Assembly (NCBI GenBank): GCA_050084985.1
Contig: JBITNC010000001.1
Location: forward strand, 82,646,001-82,710,000
Source: Nageia nagi
Lineage: Eukaryota; Pinophyta
Length of the DNA stretch: 64,000 nt
Reading direction: 5' to 3'
The translations under genes were made by a program, and so were the position numbers. The notes beneath the pieces were generated by a model. It had not been told where the DNA came from and did no database searches. It saw only the letters and a program-made list of their open reading frames with translations. Shown here in pieces: positions 60,002 through 64,000 of the stretch; the stretch's first letter is position 1; every line of letters begins with the position of its first letter.

Positions 60002-60047
60002 CCCCAAATTTGCTAAAATTTGGGGTGTGTTGTGGAAGCCACAACAC
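60002..60047 (+). repeat. Two adjacent perfect hairpins
   Basis: ccccaaatt-tgctaa-aatttgggg (60,002-60,025) and gtgttgtgg-aag-ccacaacac (60,027-60,047) have perfect 9-bp arms. A related pair in the opposite orientation lies at about 55,203-55,245. The junction ggggtg|tgttgtgg resembles a PPT followed by an LTR start. Confidence 0.75.
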
Positions 60048-60469
60048 AGTGGAGTCAATGGGGGCCCGAATGATGGAGTCGAGAGGTGGGTGTAAGGTTT
60101 ACTTCATCTGTTGTGTCAAAAGAATCTTTGATTGCTACCTAGCATTCGAACCGCCCAATAACACATTGCATGGGCCCTCTTATAGGTTATTTATAGTATT
60201 TATTAGGGAGTTTATGATTGACATATAAATAGGATAAAACAAAAATATAAATAGTAAATGTATTTTACTATTTATAATCTTAAATGTTTAAAAAAAAATT
60301 GAAAATTGGAATGCATGGTTAGTGGTACTCGACACTCCTTAAAAGAAAAGTTCACACCAAGTGGGGGAGGATATATCTTTCCTCACAGAATGTGTACGAG
60401 AATTTGAAATTGTTCCAAGTTGTCATAGGCGACCAAAGGAAATGAAGACTTGACTTGGAACCAATAAAG

Positions 60470-60540
60470 CAAACCTCATAAGTAGTGATCTACTTGGCAA
60501 TTGCAGCAACTAGTGATCCATGCAATCTCATAGGATGAGA
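60470..60540 (+). pseudogene. Possible copia RNase H fragment of element C
   Basis: The stretch agtgatctacttggcaattg and gcagcaactagtgatccatg lines up by eye with the STAEAEY-AATSATCQAIW coding pattern of copia RNase H, with a small gap and one frame change. Position just upstream of the tail repeats fits. Weak evidence, since only about 20 codons are involved. Confidence 0.4.
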
Positions 60541-60624
60541 AGTTTACCATAAGAATGCTTTCGGTCAAAGAGGCATGCTCAAGGATTTGTATAGATAAAA
60601 GAAGGACCATACTCCACTTCAAGT

Positions 60625-60860
60625 GAATGGATGTGTATGTCCCCATTCACAAAGACGATGATGTGATTGGATGTGTTTGTTCCTAGTCACAGTTGTTGAA
60701 GATGATTGGTGTGTATGTCCCCAATCATAGATGGTGATTATGATTGGATGTTTGTGTCCCCAATCATAATGGTTGTGAATAGATGTGTTTTCCTTGTTCA
60801 TAATTTTGATGTTGGATAGATGTGTTTTTCCCTATCAACATTTATTGTATGACCTAGGAT
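60625..60860 (+). repeat. Tail repeats of element C
   Basis: About six units of 35-45 bases share gattggatgtgtttgt.ccc and aatcaca. They lie between the RNase H remnant and the PPT. Confidence 0.8.
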
Positions 60861-61100
60861 GGAAGTGTTTGTTTGTATTCTTGGTTCCACGAATACTATG
60901 TGCATTCTTATCCAGTTGCAAAAGTGAATCATAGATGGCCAAGTATGTCCTTGCCCATAATCACATGAAGAAGCATAGTGAGACGAGTTCCACTAATGCT
61001 TGTCATAGTAGATGTGTATGTTCCTATATGTTTTGATAAAGTATTGTATGTTTTCATCAAGTAGATATTAGTGCATCTAGCTCTGTTTAAAGATTGATGT

Positions 61101-61111
61101 AATAAGGGGGG
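61101..61111 (+). other. Polypurine tract of element C
   Basis: aataaggggggt directly before the 3' LTR. Confidence 0.75.
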
Positions 61112-61298
61112 TATTAGGATTATCACATCATGGACATTAGTCTTGTGTTTTAGTTTTTTATTGTCTTGTACTGCATGTATAGATTTTGTGATTATCTGTT
61201 GATACACAGGATTCATCATGAGTAATGTGTGTGTGTGTATATATATATATATCCCTGATAATACAATATGTTGTACCGCAGTATCTTCAAATCTTTCA
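61112..61298 (+). repeat. Element C 3' LTR
   Basis: 187 bases; the start has changed from tg to ta (tattaggatt), the end is aatctttca. A (gt)n(at)n microsatellite at 61,227-61,252 replaces the atgtataaatat of the 5' LTR and explains most of the length difference. Confidence 0.85.
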
Positions 61299-61303
61299 GA
61301 GTC
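61299..61303. repeat. Target site duplication of element C (right)
   Basis: gagtc, identical to 50,641-50,645. Confidence 0.85.
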
Positions 61304-62590
61304 ATATGGGTGATATAGCCCACACTAAGGTTTAAACATTGGTGGCATTTAATGGTGATCATTTGCAGAGCCTAGTGGTGGTATCTCAGGTATGATGCCA
61401 AGGCTTTATGGGGATGTGACCATTTTTTGAGTACATGGATGCATATAGTGAGCAGAAAAAAAGGCTAGAGTAATGTACAATGATAATGTCAGAGGGAGGA
61501 TGTGAATGGACACATCAAACTGGTGAAAAAGCTAGAAAACAATGATGTAAGGGTGAGGTACACATGTGAACCTTTATGGTCAAATTAAACAGTTCTACTT
61601 AGTTCAAACTTCTATAGTTCAATATATATAGGACCTTGATATTTCAGCTAGTGGACAGAAAAGACGAGAAATTTTCTTAGTTTGTTGGATCTTTTTATTG
61701 GTACCGACCCTTCTTTGGGATTTGAGTGAGCTTGTTTTTCTTCAGTTCATCTTTGGTTTGCTACCTCAGTTAATTTTGGTTTTAAGATTAGGACCAGCAA
61801 GGCAAATTTATTCAAAGCTAATATCTCATCTGGTATTCCCTGTATGTGTTCAGTGCAAACAATCTTCATAGCTAATATTGTTGTGTATTGAGTTTGCTAT
61901 GTTTCTTTTGGTGTTTGAACAAGACATTTGTCCCATAAGAGGACTTTGGGAAGGACTGAACAAGGGCCTTGTACAATCGATGAAAACTAATTGGGGCAGA
62001 GAAGATTCACAAAAAGCTGGCTTGCAAACTGAGGAATGCTCTGTATGGAAACAACCAATTGAAAAATTGATATTACAATCTCTAGATTTTTGTGCCTCAA
62101 TTTTACTGGGGCTTTGGAGCTGTTGGTGCTTCTCCTTAGCTGTGAAGGATTGAGATTCCAAAAGATGTATGAAGTATCCAATATTCCTTCATAGCTAAAC
62201 ATAATTAGAGAATGTCAAATATGTCTTACACTTTCAAGAAGAAGTGTCTGAGCAAACCCACAAAGACATCTACAAAATTAAATCTATTTACAATTGACTC
62301 TTAATGACACGTGACACCATAAGGTATTTATCATATTTTACTTTTCAATCTTGTGTATGAATCGAAGATTTTACTTTAGAAATTTGAGCATTATTTGATA
62401 TAATAGCCATCCAAATTCCTATTAACATCCTGGCTAAGCAGTTCAGTATGGTGGCAATGTAGTGCCCATGAGTATACAATTTGAGGTGGCTGAAAACTGA
62501 TATAAGTACAATAATTTTTTCTTTGGTAAGGGTAAATATTACCAAAAAACATTGGTGAGGGGTTTTTTATACAGGACTCAAAACCTGTGT
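61304..62590. other. Flank of element C, unassigned
   Basis: This resumes the sequence interrupted at 50,645. A 91-residue plus frame (61,878-62,153) contains GLWEGLNKGLVQSMKTNWGR and has protein-like composition, but no family or splice structure could be fixed. It could be an exon of the gene beginning at 46,560, a relic or chance. Confidence 0.3.
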
Positions 62591-62639
62591 AAAAGTATGA
62601 ATCATACAGGGAAATAGACTACCCTGTTTTACAACAAAA

Positions 62640-64000
62640 ATAAAGTTCTATCTATGTCTTTGGTAGCCCTTTCATGGGCTATCAATATGTTGCAAAATAG
62701 AATCAAGTTTCTATTTTTGGCTTCTTTGCCTATTGAATCTATCTTCATTTCCAACATGTTTGAATCCTGTTTGCTGCTCGAGTTTGTAGCTAGATCATCT
62801 TTGTGCTTTCGTTAGGCTTGCTTACCCAAAGTTTTCAAGAATTTGATCTCCATTTGCAATATCTCTGTTTGTTGCTTTTTTTCTCGTCTCCTTCTGATTT
62901 GGTTTTCCTCAAACTCTATGATCTTCTCAAAAATTTGCATTTTTCAGTGCGCTTCTAGTTAAACAGTATGGGGTTGATTCTGGCGCATAAAACTGGGACT
63001 CTTGGTTTGAATCTGATGCTACGTGTTTGTCAGGCTTAACTCCGTATCATTTTCTTTTGTTTCCGAGGAGCGATTCACGAGTGAAGCTGATGAGTCTTTC
63101 TTTAACGGAAATCCACCCTCCAATTGTTGAGTCACTCAGAGCGTTTGGCCTGATTCCCATTAGGGGCATTCTTGGCGTCTGTTTAGAGGGTGGGTCTTTC
63201 AAAGATGAACCTTTCGTCAGAGTCTTTTGAGTGACTAGATTTAACTTGCATTTTTTCGCACCTCTAGATGAATCTCTCCTTCCTCCATTTCTTACTTCGG
63301 TTGTTTCTGTAGCCGAGGTTCTAGATTTTGAGTTTGTCTAGGTTGCCAAGCTTGCCTTGGATTCTCAGCGTTTTAGTTACCAATTTAGCATTGGGAACAA
63401 TCTTGCAGATTATGCCCTACATGGGAGCATATGGGGCGTATTAGATTGTTGCTCTCATATTTGATTTGCTGTCCCTTCGGAGTCCATTAAAAGTTTGATT
63501 TGCTTCCGGAGAGTTTTGTCATAATTGATCTGAACACAGAAGCGTGCCTCCAACAACCTTGAGCAGGCTTTCATAGCCAGATCAATTGCAATTAGACACC
63601 CTATTGAAGCCATGATTCCTTCAATCACTTTTTGATGCCATAATTCAAAAGGTAAACTTGGTAGGCTTACCCAAAATGGAGTTGACATAATTTGAGTCAT
63701 TAAAGGGTTAAAACTTGATTGCCAACGATCTAGAAATAGACCTCGTTTGCTGAAAAACCAAGGGCCTAAAGTTAGGACTATGTCTTGATCTTCTTCATTT
63801 GCAAAATTGAACATTAGATAGGCATTTGGCATGCTACCACTTTGATGCTTCCCTTCGTAAGCCATTTCGATTGCACCCATTACTTGATGATATCGATATT
63901 AGGGCACACCCCTAGAAATTGACCCACTAGATTGAATTTCCTATGCGAGGGTGTTTGATCTAGTAGCAGATTTGGAATCCTTAAGCATAATTGGTTTCCT
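62640..64000 (-). pseudogene. LINE-type DUF4283/zinc-knuckle protein, decayed
   Basis: The open piece 63,455-63,880 (minus, 141 residues) has the DUF4283 signature: MFNFANEEDQDIVLTLGPWF, then RWQSSFNPL, PFWVSLPSLPFELW, a CLIAIDLAMKA block and ARFCVQINYDK. After a stop, the same strand continues with ICSHVGHNLQDC near 63,390-63,435, a degraded zinc knuckle, and near 62,850-62,930 a Lys/Glu/Gln-rich coiled-coil-like run (IIEFEENQIRRRREKKQQTE). DUF4283 with a CCHC knuckle is typical of the first ORF of plant LINE elements and of related genes; such proteins bind nucleic acid. Several stops make it a pseudogene. The N-terminal part may lie beyond the window. No endonuclease or LINE RT was found. 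Confidence 0.75.

Larger units (their letters stand above)
50646..61298 (+). mobile_element. Element C: 10.65 kb copia-type element with very short LTRs
   Basis: LTRs of 174 and 187 bases, a perfect tRNA-iMet PBS, a PPT and perfect gagtc duplications define it. The interior of over 10 kb lacks gag, protease, integrase and RT. Just before the tail a stretch near 60,470-60,540 resembles a copia RNase H (S-TAEAEY-AATS region) after frame repair. The rest is non-coding or tandem repeats, with LTR-like TATA boxes near 52,577 (minus), 57,307 and 58,916, so further decayed elements are probably nested inside. It is a large non-autonomous derivative. Confidence 0.85.

Noticed and set aside
61227-61252. 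(gt)n(at)n run considered as a regulatory Z-DNA element
   Set aside because: It lies inside the 3' LTR of element C and is explained as microsatellite growth relative to the 5' LTR.

Overview
This window looks like nuclear DNA from a seed plant with a large, repeat-rich genome. It is AT-rich, dominated by nested and decayed LTR retrotransposons, and holds plant-type Ty1/copia elements primed by initiator tRNA-Met, a plant mobile domain (PMD) fragment and a LINE-type DUF4283 gene. The only host-gene candidate is a single first exon with a plastid-transit-like leader. A gymnosperm would fit, but that is inference. No bacterial gene, CRISPR array, rRNA or tRNA was recognised.

Layout. 1-6.3 kb: a decayed Ty3/gypsy gag-pro-RT on the minus strand between two head-to-head copies of an LTR-like repeat. 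6,274-14,969: element A, an LTR retrotransposon with ~1 kb LTRs, no gag-pol, and an antisense PMD fragment. It interrupts the right-hand LTR-like repeat, which resumes at 14,970. 15-21 kb: element D on the minus strand, of the same LTR family as A but with a recognisable gag. 21.0-23.9 kb: a decayed plus-strand copia element (copia-2) with its 3' LTR. 26.0-28.5 kb: a plus-strand gypsy gag remnant (E), broken by copia-1. 28,516-43,405: copia-1, complete with LTRs, PBS, PPT and the target duplication tgtat. Inside copia-1, 33,812-40,401 is element B, a gypsy element whose single long ORF (gag-protease-partial RT) is still open. 43.4-46.4 kb: flank of E and unassigned AT-rich DNA. 46,560-46,680: candidate host exon 1. 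50,646-61,298: element C, with very short LTRs, a perfect gagtc target duplication and a 10 kb internal region filled mainly with degenerate tandem repeats. 62.6-64.0 kb: minus-strand DUF4283/zinc-knuckle pseudogene of LINE type.

How the parts relate. None of the retroelements looks autonomous. B has lost most RT and all RNase H and integrase. Copia-1 has stops, a frameshift and a substituted integrase residue. A and C have no usable coding region. The order of insertion can be read directly: E was hit by copia-1, and copia-1 by B; the left LTR-like repeat preserves the uninterrupted state of the site that A entered. Five elements carry a tandem array between the end of their coding region and the polypurine tract. 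The most unusual signals are a family of short GC-rich palindromes with co-varying arms in B (LTRs, 3' region and ORF), a 2.4 kb foreign-looking block in the copia-1 leader, and the antisense PMD fragment in A. Repeat boundaries and difference counts were read by eye.
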